This document shows, in pieces, positions 1 through 10,748 of a stretch of 64,000 bases of DNA (positions within the stretch are counted from its first letter, which is position 1; each line of letters starts with the position of its first letter). A program made the position numbers and the translations under genes. Under the pieces are notes generated by a model. The model was not told where the DNA came from and ran no database searches. It was given only the letters and a program-made list of their open reading frames with translations. Origin of the DNA: Haematobia irritans (lineage: Eukaryota; Arthropoda; Insecta; Diptera; Muscidae). The stretch is taken from NCBI RefSeq assembly GCF_050003625.1, contig NC_134398.1, positions 90,347,832-90,411,831 on the forward strand, in the 5' to 3' direction.

Positions 1-612
1 TATTTTGACTTACTCGTCCTACGTTCCGATTTGTTTTGACGAAACAAAAAAATTGTGCCCGTAATGCGAAAATGATAAACAAAACTCATGCTCTTTTTCT
101 CAAATATATTTTATCTTGGTTCCGAATGAATTTTCTCTCCGAATACTCATTTTAATATTTTACTTAAGCATATAAAATTTTTGGCGAAGTCTTATATCAC
201 AACATATATATTTTTACTCATAATATGTAAATTTATACTTGTTTATATTCACACATAGTATTTTTCCTATATTTAATGAAATTTTCTTTGTGTATATATA
301 TTTGTAATGCGCCAATTGGTTACTTTCATTATTTTACTTCCAGCATACACTTTGTCTCTCTTTGTAAACATATATATGTTTATGGGCTATTTCTAAATTA
401 ATATATGTTTGCATCCAAGCATATTATATTTACAAACATTTGATGTCCCAAACATAATATGTTCTAACATATTAATATATATGTCCCAAACATATTATGC
501 TAGTTTATGAACATTATATGCTTGCACTCAAAAATATTGTGTTTAAAAATTTGAGTTCCAAACATATAATGTTTATACCCAAACATATGAAAAACAGTCT
601 TTTTCGTCCGTG
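1..612 (-). mobile_element. Non-autonomous TIR transposon 'N1', truncated by window edge
   Basis: Its right end matches, in reverse complement, the left end of the copy at 45098-46891: shared terminal bases (CAC followed by an A-rich run), then a conserved CATATGAAAAAC block, and further in the stretch with GTTTTGTTTATCATTTT. The element stops at CGTCCGTG/TA, so a TA dinucleotide probably flanks it (613-614), as at the other copy. The interior is AT-rich and repeats AAACATAT words. No transposase frame is seen, so it is non-autonomous. It sits inside the gag region of the BEL/Pao element that resumes at 615. The left end is outside the window. Confidence 0.72.
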
Positions 613-614
613 TA

Positions 615-1430
615 TGCAAACTAATTCCCAAACTACATCGAACGTTGAGCTGGAACTAAAGTTGTTGGAAGAACAGCAACGTATGCAGCAGGAATTCCTA
701 GAAAAGAAATACCAAATTCTTTCACAAGCTGGGCTTAATGCTCCCGTGCAGCAAAACACTTTCAATTTGGGATCAAATTGGAATTTATTTTCCGGACCAA
801 CCCCATCACAACTGGCAGCTCGTTAATCAATTCCGCAAGTTATACCATCCTTCTCCGGCGATCCGTAAGAATGGCCGCTTTTTATTAGCTCATTTGAAAA
901 CAGCACTACAGTAGCTGGTTACTCTCACGCAGAGAACTTGAACTTCAAGCCTGTTTAAAAGGTAGGGCCAAGGAAATGGTTAAAAGTAAGCTTATGTTAC
1001 CTACAATGGTGCCCGAGATCATCCAGACTTTAAGAATGTGTTTTGGACGACCAGAACATATTCTGGAAAGGGTTATTGAAAAGCCAGACGTTTTCCACCG
1101 CCCAAAGGAAAACTTGAGTCCATGATCGAATATGCATTGTGTGCAAAAAATATATACTCCACCATGGAGCTTGCAAAATGGAGGCTCATATGAACAACCC
1201 TATGTTGGTAAAAGAACTGGTTGAGAAGCTTTCTAGCCAATACAAATTAAATTGGGCTATGTTTCCTAAAAGTGATGAAACTCCAATATTAAAAACATTT
1301 AGTGATTGGATTTTTCAAATTGCAGATGCCGCTAGCACAGTGGTGTCAACTGTTCCAATGAGTAAAATTGCATCGATTAATACTCACACACAAGAAAGTC
1401 CTCAAAGAAAAAAATTGTCTATATTGTGAA
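615..1430 (+). pseudogene. gag: BEL/Pao gag remnant (DUF1759 type)
   Basis: The opening coiled-coil (LELKLLEEQQRMQQ, then FLEKKYQ) is shared with the gag of the BEL element at 20447-23233. After a stop at 823-825, the DUF1759 signature reads IPSFSGDP...EWPLF across a premature stop, followed by LKGRAKEMVKS-like text in shifted frames. A second open piece at 1139-1429 matches the DUF1759 end (ELVEKLSSQYKLNWAM). Gag forms the particle that packages element RNA in the cytoplasm. At least two frameshifts and two stops are visible. Family is clear; the exact start is lost. Confidence 0.8.
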
Positions 1431-2858
1431 AAAGGTGAACACAAAATTTCAATGTGCAACCAGTTCAAGGAATTGAATTTAGACGATAAGTGGAAGTTTG
1501 TGAAAGAAAATAAATTGTGCCGTCAATGTTTAAATAAGCATAAAAGAAAGTGTTTTATGAACACCGAATGCGGAATTGATGGTTGTCATGCAAAGCATCA
1601 TCGTTTGCTTCATAAAAATTTCAACGTTGAGGCAGCATCGTCTTCGAGACAACAACATGAAAATATAAGTAGTGGATCAAAAAACTCACATTCTTGTAAA
1701 AATGATCAACAGGCCTTGTTTAGAATTTTGCCTATACGACTTCAAAGGAAAGGTGGTTACATCGATACATTCGCCTTCCTCGATGAAGGTTCGTCAGTTA
1801 CTGTAATTGAAAAGGACATATTCGACTCGCTCGATGCAAATAGTGTCAACAAACCACTTTGCCTAAAATGGACTGGCAACACATCGCGTGTATATGAATC
1901 TTCAGTTCAAGCATCTATAAACATTTTGAACCCAGAAAATGGATCAAAATATATGCTTAATGGTGTCCATACAGTGGAAAATTTAGATATTCCGACGCAA
2001 TCGCTAGATATGGACGATTTGATTGCGAAATATCCCTATCTAGCAGGAGTGTCTATTAAATCCTATAAAAGGGTTAAACCAACAATATTGATAGGTGCAG
2101 ACAACTGGAAAATTGCAGTGCCGCTGAAAATAAGAGAAGGTTTGTGGAATCAACCAATAGCGACAAAAACAAGATTAGGATGGACAATCCAAGGCCCTCA
2201 TGGTAAGGGGCAACAGACAACTTGGTTAAACATACACACCTGCGAATGTGAAAAGAACTATAATGAACTACATAAACTGGTCAAAGAACAATTTAATTTA
2301 GAAGAAAGTGCTAGTAAGTCGTTAGTGTCAACTGAAGATCCAAAATCCATCGAGACGCTGAGGACTACGTGTCGAAAAGTGGACGACTATTATGAGGTGG
2401 GTTTGTTGTGGAAAAATCATGTGAGTAAACTGGTGGAAAGTTATGATAATGCATATAAGCGCCTCATGTGTTTGAACAAAAAGTTTTCAAAAGATCCAAA
2501 TTTGAAAATTGTGCTACAAAGTCAAATTGATAATTTACTTGCAAAAGGCTACGCAAAGAAACTGAATGCTGAGGATATAAATAAATCGACTGAAGGAGTG
2601 TGGTACTTACCAATATTTTTAATTAAAAACGCAAACAAGCCGGGGAAAATAAGAATGGTCTGGGATGCCGCTGCCAAAAGTAATGGCGCTTGTCTCAATG
2701 ACTATATGCACAGCGGACCTGATCTATTAAAACCCCTTGTAAATGTGTTGCTAAATTTCCGAGTGGGTAAAGTTGCAGTTTGCGTAGATATAGCAGAAAT
2801 GTTTCACCAAATAAAAGTTAGAGAAAGCGACATGCACACTCAAAGATTCCTGTGGTAG
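1368..2858 (+). pseudogene. pol: BEL/Pao Gag end, protease and N-terminal RT
   Basis: This is the longest open stretch of the element (about 490 codons). It opens with a Cys/His zinc knuckle region (CLYC..GEHKISMC, CRQCLNKHKRKC, then HAKHHRLLH). The DUF1758 aspartic protease follows, with DEGSSVTVI in place of the usual D-S/T-G. RT begins at KPGKIRMVWDAAAKSNG and runs through VCVDIAEMFHQIKV, the region before the catalytic YVDD. It ends at a premature TAG (2856-2858), and recognisable RT text continues in frame beyond it, so one nonsense change cut the frame. It is out of frame with the upstream gag piece. Confidence 0.85.
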
Positions 2859-4165
2859 GACAAAAAAGATCTTCCGGAGAAGCCGAGTGTTTATGTAATG
2901 TGTTCATTAACATTTGGAATTTCATGTACTCCATGCATAGCACATTACGTCCGAGATTGCAATGCTGATCAATTCAAGGACAAATATACCCGCGCGGTAA
3001 CACAACCACTATGTTGATGATTTTATTGACAGTGTAGACACCGAAGAAGAAGCCATCGAAGTCACAAGTAAAACTGATTCACGCCGCTACTGGATTTCAC
3101 ATTCGAAACTGATCTTCGAATAATGACGCAGTCACCAACTACCTCGAAGATATAACTTCTGCCGAAAAAATGCCAAAAGGTCTCACAAATACTGAAAAGA
3201 TTTTGTATGTATTGGGACCCCAATAAAGATGTTTTTTTGTGTACATTTTCAGATTTGCCAGACTTCGGCGAGATATACTCACCACAGAAATAATTCCCAC
3301 GAAGAGAGAACTGTTGCAAGCTCTGATGTCTATTTTCGATCCACTGGGCTTTATATCATGTTATACAACAACACTCAAAATTCTTCTTCAAGACGAAATC
3401 CGCAATATTAAATGGCAAAATTAGAAAGATGCAATCGACCGTATATCAGCTGTTGAGATTCCAAGATGTTACTCCCAATATTTAAATGAAGCAACGGAAA
3501 TAGAATTACACACATTCGTTGATGCGGGTGAAGATGCTTACGCAGCCGTTTGCTACATCCGGGTCTTCAGTCAACACCAGTGTGATGTTGCCATAATTGC
3601 AGGCAAATCTAATTGAAACCAATGTCTATTCCCAGATTAGAGCTGCAAGCTGCTATTATTGGAGTGAGAATTGCCCAAAAAGTTCTAGAAATTAGCCGAT
3701 TAAATTTAACATCGAAATACTTCTGGACAGACTCCAAAACAGTTTTACAGTGGCTTCGTATGGATCCCAAAAAGTTTCAACAATTTGTAATGCACCGTGT
3801 AGGTTAAATATTGGAAGTCACAAATGTAACGCAATGGCGATGGGTACCATTAAAAATGAATCCTGCAGATCTTGCAACAAAATATCAGCATAATTGGAAT
3901 GTTTCAATGTAGTTCAGGGGACCCCAATTTCTTCGCGCCAGAATGTGTGAAATTAGACGCGTGCGGCAATGACGAAATTAGACATAATTTTCTTCACATT
4001 CATAAAGATAAAGCTGCTACTTTAAATGTGGAATATTTTTCCAACTGGAGGAGACTGTATCGAGCTGTAGCTACGTTCATACTTTACGTAAACAGGCTGA
4101 AGATGAAGCGCAAAGGAGACAATCTGCCAAATCAAGTTTCCTACGATATGGCACACACAAGCTAA
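2859..4165 (+). pseudogene. pol: BEL/Pao RT C-terminal half and RNase H remnant
   Basis: After the premature stop the translated text keeps BEL landmarks in changing frames: VYVMCSLTFGISCTPC, then HYVDDFIDSVDTEEEA, which contains the catalytic YVDD at about 3010-3050. ELLQALMSIFDPLGFI follows, then the RNase H-like LHTFVDAGEDAYAAVCY and SIPRLELQAAI, and finally FWTDSKTVLQWL (3613-3807). Four or more frameshifts separate these pieces. The region links the 1368-2858 frame to the integrase downstream. Order and spacing agree with BEL pol. Confidence 0.8.
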
Positions 4166-4200
4166 ATCCGCTTTATTCAAATATGCACAGCAAACTGAAT

Positions 4201-5446
4201 TTTGCGAAGAAATACATTGTTTAAAAAATGGTAAGTAAATTAATTTCTTTTAATGTCTTTTTAGATGACGGAGGCGTATTAAGGGCCAAAGGTCGCACGT
4301 CATTCCTTAACCCCGAAGACGTTGTAATACTGCCTGCAAATCATCATGTGACTACTCTTCTGGTTCGTCATATCCATGAAACCTTTCACCATATATCACA
4401 CGAGACCGTCATCAACAACATTAAAATCAAATACCATATACCACGTCTACGAGTCTCTACAAAAGCGTGAGAAATTCCTGCCAAATTTGTAAAAATGCTT
4501 CCGCGTTACCTATTATGCCACAAATGTCAACGCTCCCACCTTCGAGGTTAGCAAGCTTTGAAAGACCATTCACCTACGTGGGCATTGACTACTTCGGCCC
4601 ATTATATGTAACAGTTGGAAGAAGAAAAGAAAAGAGATGGGGTGTACTATTCACGTGCCTTACAGTTCGAGCTCTACATCTCGAAATTTCATATAGTTTA
4701 GGCAACAGTTCCTGTATTATGAGCATACGCAATTTCATGGCTCGCAGAGGGACGCCAAACGAAATTTATATCGACAACGGGACCAATTTTAAGTCTGCCT
4801 CGAAAGTTCTCGCAACTGAAATTATCTATAGCATGATGTAAAAGTCACTCGATTGCATTAAATGTCTTTTCAATCCCCATGCAGCGCCATATATGGGTGG
4901 AGCCTGGGAGAGACAAGTGCGTTCAGTTAAAAAAGCACTTCACCAAATATGCCCACAGATGACATTCACCGACGAAACACTTTAAAACGCATTTGCTGAA
5001 GTCGAGTTTATGGTAAACTCAAGGCCTCTTACATTCGTGTCATTAGAATCGAGCGACGATGAAGCATTGACCCCAAATCATTTATTACTTGGATCATCCG
5101 ATGGTCACAAAACGGAAAATTTCGAACGAGCCGATCTACGACAACGGTGGCATCAAATTCAACTCTTTGCAGATAAATTTTAGAAGCGTTGGCTTAAAGA
5201 GTACACACCTACACTCACACGAAGGGGAAAATGGTTTGAAAAAACGGCACCACTAAAAGTTGGCGATATCGTAATTATTATTGACGATAACCTACCACGC
5301 CATTGCTGGCCAAAAGGAACAATTGTGGAAACGGTTATTGCCAAAGACGGGCAAGTGCGCCAAGCAACAGTCCAAACAGCAAATAGTGTTTACCAACGAC
5401 CAACAACAAAATTAGCAAAATTGGATGTCGGCATTACAGCGAAGTA
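4201..5446 (+). pseudogene. pol: BEL/Pao integrase and DUF5641 C-terminus
   Basis: The H2C2 zinc-binding region (HHVTTLLVRHIHETFHH, then NSCQICK) leads into a DDE integrase core with VGIDYFGP and IYIDNGTNFKSA, split by a stop at about 4464 and another at 4839-4841. Past 4870 the text reads APYMGGAWERQVRSVKK, NSRPLTF and LTPNHLLLG, then the DUF5641 end (KVGDIVIIIDDNLPR). The final stop is near 5446. Integrase inserts the element cDNA into chromosomes in the nucleus. At least three premature stops make this copy inactive. Confidence 0.85.
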
Positions 5447-5469
5447 AACTCATCCATTGAACTCATTTA

Positions 5470-5481
5470 CGAGGAGGGAAA
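5470..5481 (+). other. Polypurine tract of BEL/Pao 1
   Basis: The purine-rich run CGAGGAGGGAAA lies directly before the TGTTTCC start of the 3' LTR, where plus-strand priming occurs in LTR elements. Confidence 0.65.
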
Positions 5482-5968
5482 TGTTTCCGCCATATATCCA
5501 CGAGATAAAATTATTATATTAATTTATTAAAATATTTTTCATTTTGATTTTTAATAATTTTAATAGGGATACATACCATTAGAATTTGCAAAAGTTACTG
5601 TGTACATATAATAATGTAACAAATATTTTCTATTTACTTTTTCATTTGTACATATACACATACATGTCTGCCTATTTATTGTAATTCTTTTTGCTTTCAT
5701 ATTTGTTTATGATATTCAACTCCGCATAGAATTCTAATGGTCCCTATTCATTTGTCACGTATGCCAATCAATAGCTACCACCTAGCAGGAGGACAAATGA
5801 GTTTGGACATATCAGTCGATTAATAGGCACGGTCAAACACAAAATTATTTTAAAGCGCTCTCGCGAAGATTTAATTAACCTAAATAAATTGTTAATATAT
5901 TGCACATGGAGTGCTATTAAACATTTTGTGTTTTATTTAAACTCGACTCAGCTAACCGTGCCGCAACA
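5482..5968 (+). repeat. 3' LTR of BEL/Pao 1
   Basis: It begins TGTTTCCGCC just after the polypurine tract and ends CCGCAACA, giving TG...CA ends and 487 bp. The following base starts unrelated antisense LINE sequence. The 5' LTR is not in the window, so the boundaries rest on this logic rather than on an LTR pair. The sequence holds no gene. Confidence 0.6.
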
Positions 5969-6240
5969 GTATCATTGCAAGCAACATTAATTTATTCAGA
6001 AGGGAATTCCAATGAAACAGGAATTAAGACACCTCCCCCAGTTTTTTTAAACTGATTAATACGATCGTAACGGAAAATTTGGTATCTAGCACATACAATT
6101 TCAGAATTATGAATATTATTTTTATGCCAAGTTTCGGTAAAAATTATAATATCATAACAAAGACTAAAACTGCTAGTATATAACGACGATAATTTAGAAT
6201 TAAGACCTCTAACATTTTTATATAGAATCGATATGGAAGT
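5969..6240 (-). pseudogene. LINE endonuclease N-terminal fragment (CR1/Jockey type)
   Basis: Read on the minus strand it gives ILYKNVRGLNSKL, then DIIIFTETWHKN and FRYDRINQFKKTGGGVLI, the opening motifs of the apurinic-like endonuclease of non-LTR retrotransposons (asparagine, then the glutamate in TETW). It stops where the BEL/Pao 1 LTR begins, so the rest of ORF2 lay to the left and was cut off. The preceding ORF1 piece lies directly upstream on the same strand (6242-6480). Confidence 0.75.
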
Positions 6241-6241
6241 T

Positions 6242-6480
6242 TCAACAGGATGACTTAGTTTTTTGAGTCTCCATCGGGACGAGGTAAACGAACTCCTTCA
6301 GATCTAGGATTAGATTTGCAGATATACTCAGAACTATAGTTCTTGGAGGCCAAAATTCAGGGTTTACAACCACTTCAAAAATATCTTCTGGTACAAGAAT
6401 TCGAAATGACGTCATCCTTCTTTTTTCAGCGAATTGAAATTTGATAATTTCCACATCAATATCACTTTTTTGCTTCCATA
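6242..6480 (-). pseudogene. LINE ORF1 C-terminal fragment
   Basis: The frame carries a motif common at the end of CR1/Jockey-type ORF1 proteins: FRILVPEDIFEVV followed by NPEFWPP. It sits immediately before the endonuclease fragment of the same strand, as ORF1 does before ORF2. It is cut on its upstream side at 6480/6481 by an inserted LOA LINE fragment; the rest of ORF1 resumes at 7417. ORF1 proteins coat LINE RNA. Confidence 0.6.
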
Positions 6481-7192
6481 ATGTACGGTCACAGTTCGGT
6501 CCTCAAAGTAATGCCAGATGTTCCTAACGTAGTGGATTACACCCTGGCAAAACCACTTTTCGACAAAAAGTTTGAAACTCTAATTCCCAACAGTGAGGCG
6601 TGGTGTACACAGACCCCGGGGAATAAAAGATATATAGATTTCTATACTGATGGCTCCAAATTGAATGGACAAGTGGGGTTCGAAGTATATTCTAAAGATC
6701 TGGAAGTTCGAATAGCGAAAAGATTACCTAATCACTGTAGTGTTTTTCAGGCTGAAATATTGGCAATAAGAGAGGTGGTGAATTGGCTGAGAAGTAATGT
6801 CCCAACAAATACTCAACCTGCAATAAAATCCTTGGACTCCTGTTCCTTAACTCGAAAACGGCCATAGAATCTGTGGTATGCCTCTGGCCACCTGCAAGCT
6901 CTTACTGCGTGAAAAGGCTGTTATGATGGCCAATATTCGATGGGAGAATTGCAAGAGTTGTAACGACACCAAGGAAATATGGCCCCATTTAAACTTAAAC
7001 CGCACACTAGATATGCTAGTGTTCTCAAGGCGTCAGATAGCACTCCTGATATCTGCTATAACGGGTCGCTGCCTGATAGGCGAATTTGCAAAAACTATAG
7101 GTGCGAAGTATAATGACTATTTTATAAGCTGTCATGATGTGGAGGAAAAGGAATCAATTAAACACCTCTTGTGTGAGTGTCCTGCTTTTTGA
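6481..7192 (+). pseudogene. LOA LINE RNase H domain and C-terminus
   Basis: The first part encodes an RNase H fold: FYTDGSKLNGQVGFEVYS (first Asp), then CSVFQAEILAIREVVNWLR (Glu). A deletion around 6810-6890 removes the segment with the later catalytic residues (SDSQPAIKSL region and WVPGH), and a frameshift follows. The second part (6878-7192) keeps MPLATCKLLLREKAV, then ITGRCLIGEFAKTIG and HLLCECPAF, the conserved Cys-rich tail of LOA pol. LOA-clade elements carry RNase H after RT. This copy is dead. Confidence 0.8.
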
Positions 7193-7416
7193 GTAAGGCG
7201 TAAGCGAATTTTAGGAGCATACATCTTTAGATTACTGGCGGACCTGGAAAACGTTAACTTAAGCAGTTTGTTAATGTTTTTGGAGCAATCTGGTTGGTTC
7301 AACAAATGTAAATAATAGAGTAGGTTCAGTGGTTAAGACTAGAAGTGCCCATATGGACTGAATAGTCTAAGTGAGCCTGAAATTTAATCGGGATGCCACT
7401 TTAACCTAACCTAACC
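6481..7416 (+). mobile_element. LOA LINE, 5'-truncated copy
   Basis: It begins abruptly inside pol (ATGTACGGTCAC, a sequence also in the LOA copy near 28190) and ends with the LOA 3' tail: AGTCTAAGTGAGCCTGA, then ATCGGG(A)TGCCAC and three TAACC repeats. 5' truncation and a short-repeat 3' end are typical of target-primed reverse transcription. It lies in the ORF1 of the antisense CR1/Jockey LINE. I could not make out a target duplication. Confidence 0.85.
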
Positions 7417-7830
7417 TTCAATTTAATATAGAACGCAATTTCAACTGATGACGTTTCCCCAACAAAACGTGAAGAAAAAATAGTATTTTTCGGGACCAGA
7501 ATTTTTAGTTTTCCATTAAAATTATCTAGCTCCGGAGTCGTATAAGGGGTATGAAAATTATTCGACGCAGAAGCTGAAGGTGTAACTGCTTGTGCAAATA
7601 CATTGTTTGTAGGTTGAAAACGGAAATGAGAATCACATTCATACCCAAAATTTGTTTGTGTTTTCAAACTGTTATATTGGCAAAACCTCCGGACTCAATT
7701 GCGGCCAGCAACATTTTTAGTTCGCAATTGAAGATTTGTCTGTGGAAATTTTTAAATGAATATCTTCAACTAGCAAGCCGTCGATTGGAAGACTTTGTTG
7801 TTGTGCGAGCCCTGTGTTTGAAGGGATAAT
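7417..7830 (-). pseudogene. LINE ORF1 fragment (same element as 5969-6480)
   Basis: On the minus strand the text includes KILVPKNTIFSSRFVGETSSVE at its downstream end and, in another frame upstream, LLVEDIHLKIS and LLAAIESGGFANIT, resembling LINE ORF1 proteins. Joining its end to the 6480 edge across the LOA insertion restores continuous ORF1-like text, which supports one interrupted LINE. Frameshifts break it. The 5' boundary against the BEL element beginning before 7886 is not clear. Confidence 0.5.
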
Positions 7831-7885
7831 TAGCCGAATTGTGTAATATTTTTTATTTAAAAAATTATTTGAGTTAAGTTGGAAA

Positions 7886-8878
7886 ATGGCACCACCTGTT
7901 GGCCGGAGCTCACCCAATTTACGTTGCACGGCCAGTGCAATCAGTATATCTCCGCCTGATATGAACAACGAAAATATGAACACAACAGCAACTACACCAC
8001 AACAAGTAATGCCGCCAGCATTAACAACCAGCAGTGCTCCTTTAACCAGCACAGAAACGACAAAGGGAACGGGTAGTTCCAATAAAAATCGACAACAACA
8101 GCAACCATCACAGGAAGCTATCCTCCTGATGGACATACAAAAAGAGATGTCGGTAATGCAGCGTCAACTTAAGGATGCACACAGCAAACTAGCAGATAGC
8201 AACCGTAAATGCCAGCATTTGGAAAGTGTTCTCCAAATGACCAAGGTAAGTGACCATAACCTCACATCCATTACAGGAACGCAAAATAGTGCTGCCATTG
8301 ACAGTGTACCACCACCAATATATGAATCCCGTTACCTACCACCATTGTCAACAGACATATCGACAAGTGCAACGACCACCACATTATGCCACAACATCGC
8401 CGCAACGTCAACACAAGCAGCACCCACATATGTAATGCTGTCCATAAGTACATCGACTGCCGCCATATCATTTTTCCAGTCAACGCAAGATTTGCCAGAA
8501 TTTAGTGGAATTTAGCCTGAAGATTGGCCGCTATTTTATACATAATTTACACAAACCATTGCCGCATATGGTTATACAAATTTGGAAAATAACCAACGTT
8601 TGTGTAAGTGTTTGAAAGGAGAAGCCCGTGAGGTAGTCAAATCTTTGCTGATTCATCCAGACAATGTAAGTGCCAGTTAAGAAAAATAAGGAAGTTGTCA
8701 CATATATCGGAAAACAACCTAGTGAAGTTAGTGCCGTCTTCAACCAAGGTAAAAAATTTAGCTGAACGGACAACAACATATTAGTAACCCTACATTACTA
8801 GAGGAGCTAAATGCGAAGCTCCCCATGAGCAAAAAACTAGTGTGGGCCAAAGTGGAATATTCAACCCTATCCAACAAT
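7886..8878 (+). pseudogene. gag: BEL/Pao 2 gag (DUF1759)
   Basis: The ATG at 7886 opens a 209-codon frame, Thr/Ser/Gln rich (an NRQQQQPSQEA stretch), with a predicted coiled coil from about residue 78 (ILLMDIQKEMSVMQRQLKDA). It leads into LPEFSGI, where a TAG (8513-8515) interrupts the usual LPEFSGxPEDWPLFY motif. In-frame text continues (PEDWPLFYT, TIAAYGYTNLENNQRL, LKGEAREVVKSLL), then loses frame. A MITE at 8879 cuts the end (LLEELNAKLPMSKKLVWAKVEY). The gene is disabled by stops, frameshifts and the MITE. Confidence 0.82.
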
Positions 8879-9151
8879 AGGGCTGTTTTCTTTTAGCACT
8901 GGATGCAACGTTTGTATGGGCTATCCAGAATAGCAATTTATTGTAACTAATTTATCGAAAAAAATTAATTTCAATGTGGTACAGTGTCATAAATAATCGC
9001 AGCAGTAAATATTTATTACTATTTGAGCATTTCATACATTAAAAATGCAAGATTTCACTTCTTTTCTGCGATTGTTTTTAAGCAGCTGATGACAGTGTTG
9101 CATAATTTTAGAGATGTCCTGCATAAACGAGTGCTAAAAGAAAACAGCCCT
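8879..9151. mobile_element. MITE with 22-bp perfect inverted repeats
   Basis: The ends are perfect inverted repeats: AGGGCTGTTTTCTTTTAGCA plus two more bases at the left, and the complementary ...AAAACAGCCCT at the right. It is 273 bp with no coding frame. Flanks read CAAT/element/AATTG, so the duplication is either AAT or, if the end bases are assigned differently, TA. It interrupts BEL/Pao 2 gag; gag text resumes after it (NFSDWLCEVA). The superfamily cannot be fixed from one copy. Confidence 0.85.
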
Positions 9152-10029
9152 AATTGTGAATTTTAGTGATTGGTTGTGTGAAGTGGCAATTTTAGTTTGT
9201 ACCATTCAAGATATACATTTAGAAAAAACAAAGTCGCCGTGTACTACTGCATACAACAGACAAAGAACAACAGTGCCCAGTGTGTAAAGGTAATCATATT
9301 GTAGCCGTTTTTTGAATCTGAATGTGAAAGATCGCTGGACACAAGTTTAAAAAAAATCGTGCATGTTTTTCTTGTTTAAATATTGGTCATAACACAGGTG
9401 AATGTCGACGAAATAAAACTTGTGACAAAAATGGATGTCAAAAAATGCATAATAAATTGCTTCATGAGGACATGTCCTATGATCCACAAAGTACAAATGG
9501 TGCTGTTGTAAGTGAACCTAAACAAAATGTACAGCATAAGACAGCAAAAAAATATTGTTTCGTGTTTTACCAGTACAAATGGTGCTGTTGTAAGTGAACC
9601 TCAACAAAATGTACAACATAAGACAGTAAAAAAATATTGTTTCGTGTTTTACCAGTCAGTTTGTACGGGGAAAATTGTTGCCTGAATATCTACGCACTTT
9701 TTGATGATGGATCTTCGATCACAATGCTGGATAAAGAAATTGCCGATAAACTTGGAGTTCGAGGGAAAAGTAGTTCCTAAAATATTCAGTGGTTTGGAGG
9801 GCGGTCAGCCAGAGAACCAGTATTTTCGTTCAATTTGAAAGTAAGTGGAATTAACAAAAAGAGTTGACATCTGTTGAAAAAAGTATATGCTGTTTCAAAT
9901 TTGAATTTGCCATTAAAAAGCCTCACACAAGAAGAAATTAATGAAGTTTTTAAGAAATCAAATGCGTCTGCCAAACCGTACTCCAACATTGTGCCAAAAT
10001 TATTAATTGGTTTAGATCATGCATTTTTG
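9152..10029 (+). pseudogene. gag-pol: BEL/Pao 2 zinc knuckle and protease remnant
   Basis: The text continues the gag: NFSDWLCEVAIL, CPVCKGNH, FSCLNIGHNTGEC, then NKTCDKNGCQKMHNKLLHE, a BEL-type set of Cys/His knuckles. After an 82-bp duplication the DUF1758 protease appears as YALFDDGSSITMLD. Later text (VSNLNLPLKSLTQEEI, PKLLIGLDHAFLG) belongs to the same domain. Multiple frameshifts and stops are present. It ends at the LOA LINE insertion. Confidence 0.82.
9490..9653 (+). repeat. 82-bp tandem duplication inside BEL/Pao 2
   Basis: Two head-to-tail copies start AGTACAAATGGTGCTG at 9490 and 9572 and differ at about three positions. The unit length, 82, is not a multiple of three, so it adds a frameshift just before the protease. 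Confidence 0.9.
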
Positions 10030-10748
10030 GGGTTAGGTTAGGTTAGGTTAAAGTAGCAGCCCGATTAAATTTCAGGCTCACTTAGACTATTCAGTCCATT
10101 GCGATACCACATTTAACTAAAAGTACCTATTACATATGGGCACTTCTAGTCTTAACCACTGAACCTTCTCTATTATTTACTTTTGTTGAACCAACCAGAT
10201 TGCTCCAAAAACATTAACAAACTGCTTAAGTTAACGATTTCCAGGTCCGCCAGTAATCTAAAATTCGCTTACGCCTTACACAAAAAGCAGGACACTCACA
10301 CAAGATGTGTTTAATTGATTCATTTTCCTCCATATCATGACAGCTTATACAATAATCATTATACTTCGCAACTATAGTTTTTGCAAATTCGCCTATCAGG
10401 CAGCGACCCGTTATAGCCATATCAGGATTGCTATCTGACGCCTTGAGAACACTAGCATATCTAGTGTGCGGTTTAAGTTTAAATGGCGCCATATTTGCTT
10501 GGTGTCGTTACAACCCTTGCGATTCTCCCATTGAATATTGGCCATCATAATAGCCTTCTCACTCAGTAAGAGCTTGCAGGTGGACAGAGGCATACCAACA
10601 GATTCTAGTTCCCCTGGAATATGTAAGGTAGTTCCTAGCCTTGCTAACTCATCTGCTTCGCACTTCCCCGGTATGTTCCTATGGCCAGGCACCCATATTA
10701 GGTGAATATTGTACTGCTCAGCTATCTCGTTGAGAGATTTGCGGCAGT
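10030..10748 (-). mobile_element. LOA LINE, 3' part (rest at 27989-31740)
   Basis: On the minus strand it ends with the same tail as the 6481-7416 copy: GTGGTATCGCAATGGACTGA, AGTCTAAGTGAGCCTGA and TTAACCTAACC repeats, abutting the BEL/Pao 2 sequence at 10029/10030. Upstream it is interrupted at 10749 by the Osvaldo-like Gypsy. The 4 bases CAGT at 10745-10748 recur at 27989-27992, and removing the insert restores LINE reading AIDC/RKSLNEIA. Confidence 0.9.
10226..10748 (-). pseudogene. LOA LINE pol C-terminus (RNase H end)
   Basis: Minus-strand text begins RKSLNEIAEQYNIHLIWVPGHRN, with the RNase H His in VPGHR and Asp in EADELA, continues MPLSTCKLLLSEKA and, after one frameshift near 10440, ITGRCLIGEFAKTI and ILCECPAF. 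It is the other half of the RNase H domain at 27989-28431. LOA pol carries endonuclease, RT and RNase H. The Gypsy insertion and the frameshift inactivate it. Confidence 0.85.

Larger units (their letters stand above)
615..5968 (+). mobile_element. BEL/Pao LTR retrotransposon 1 (decayed, 5' end cut by N1)
   Basis: Gag, aspartic protease, reverse transcriptase, RNase H and integrase pieces follow in BEL/Pao order, ending in a polypurine tract and a 3' LTR. Frames are broken many times by stops and indels, so it cannot be autonomous. The 5' LTR and gag start lie left of the N1 insertion, outside the window. The right flank (5969 on) is an antisense LINE endonuclease, so this element probably inserted into that LINE. 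The duplication cannot be checked because the left flank is absent. Confidence 0.9.
7886..10029 (+). mobile_element. BEL/Pao LTR retrotransposon 2, first part
   Basis: A gag start, DUF1759, zinc knuckle and DUF1758 protease follow in order on the + strand. The element breaks at 10029 (protein text GLDHAFLG), where an antisense LOA LINE 3' end begins. It resumes at about 31741 and again at 37096 with the next expected BEL residues (GPFA..., then CNTEMGWVVFGP). No LTR was identified: the sequence before 7886 looks like LINE, and RT, integrase and the 3' LTR are missing. Confidence 0.85.

Noticed and set aside
7717..8136. 139-codon minus-strand frame
   Set aside because: Most of it is antisense to BEL 2 gag; only its last third overlaps the LINE ORF1 remnant.
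9490..9653. CRISPR-like or satellite repeat
   Set aside because: Only two direct copies with no spacers; a simple tandem duplication.
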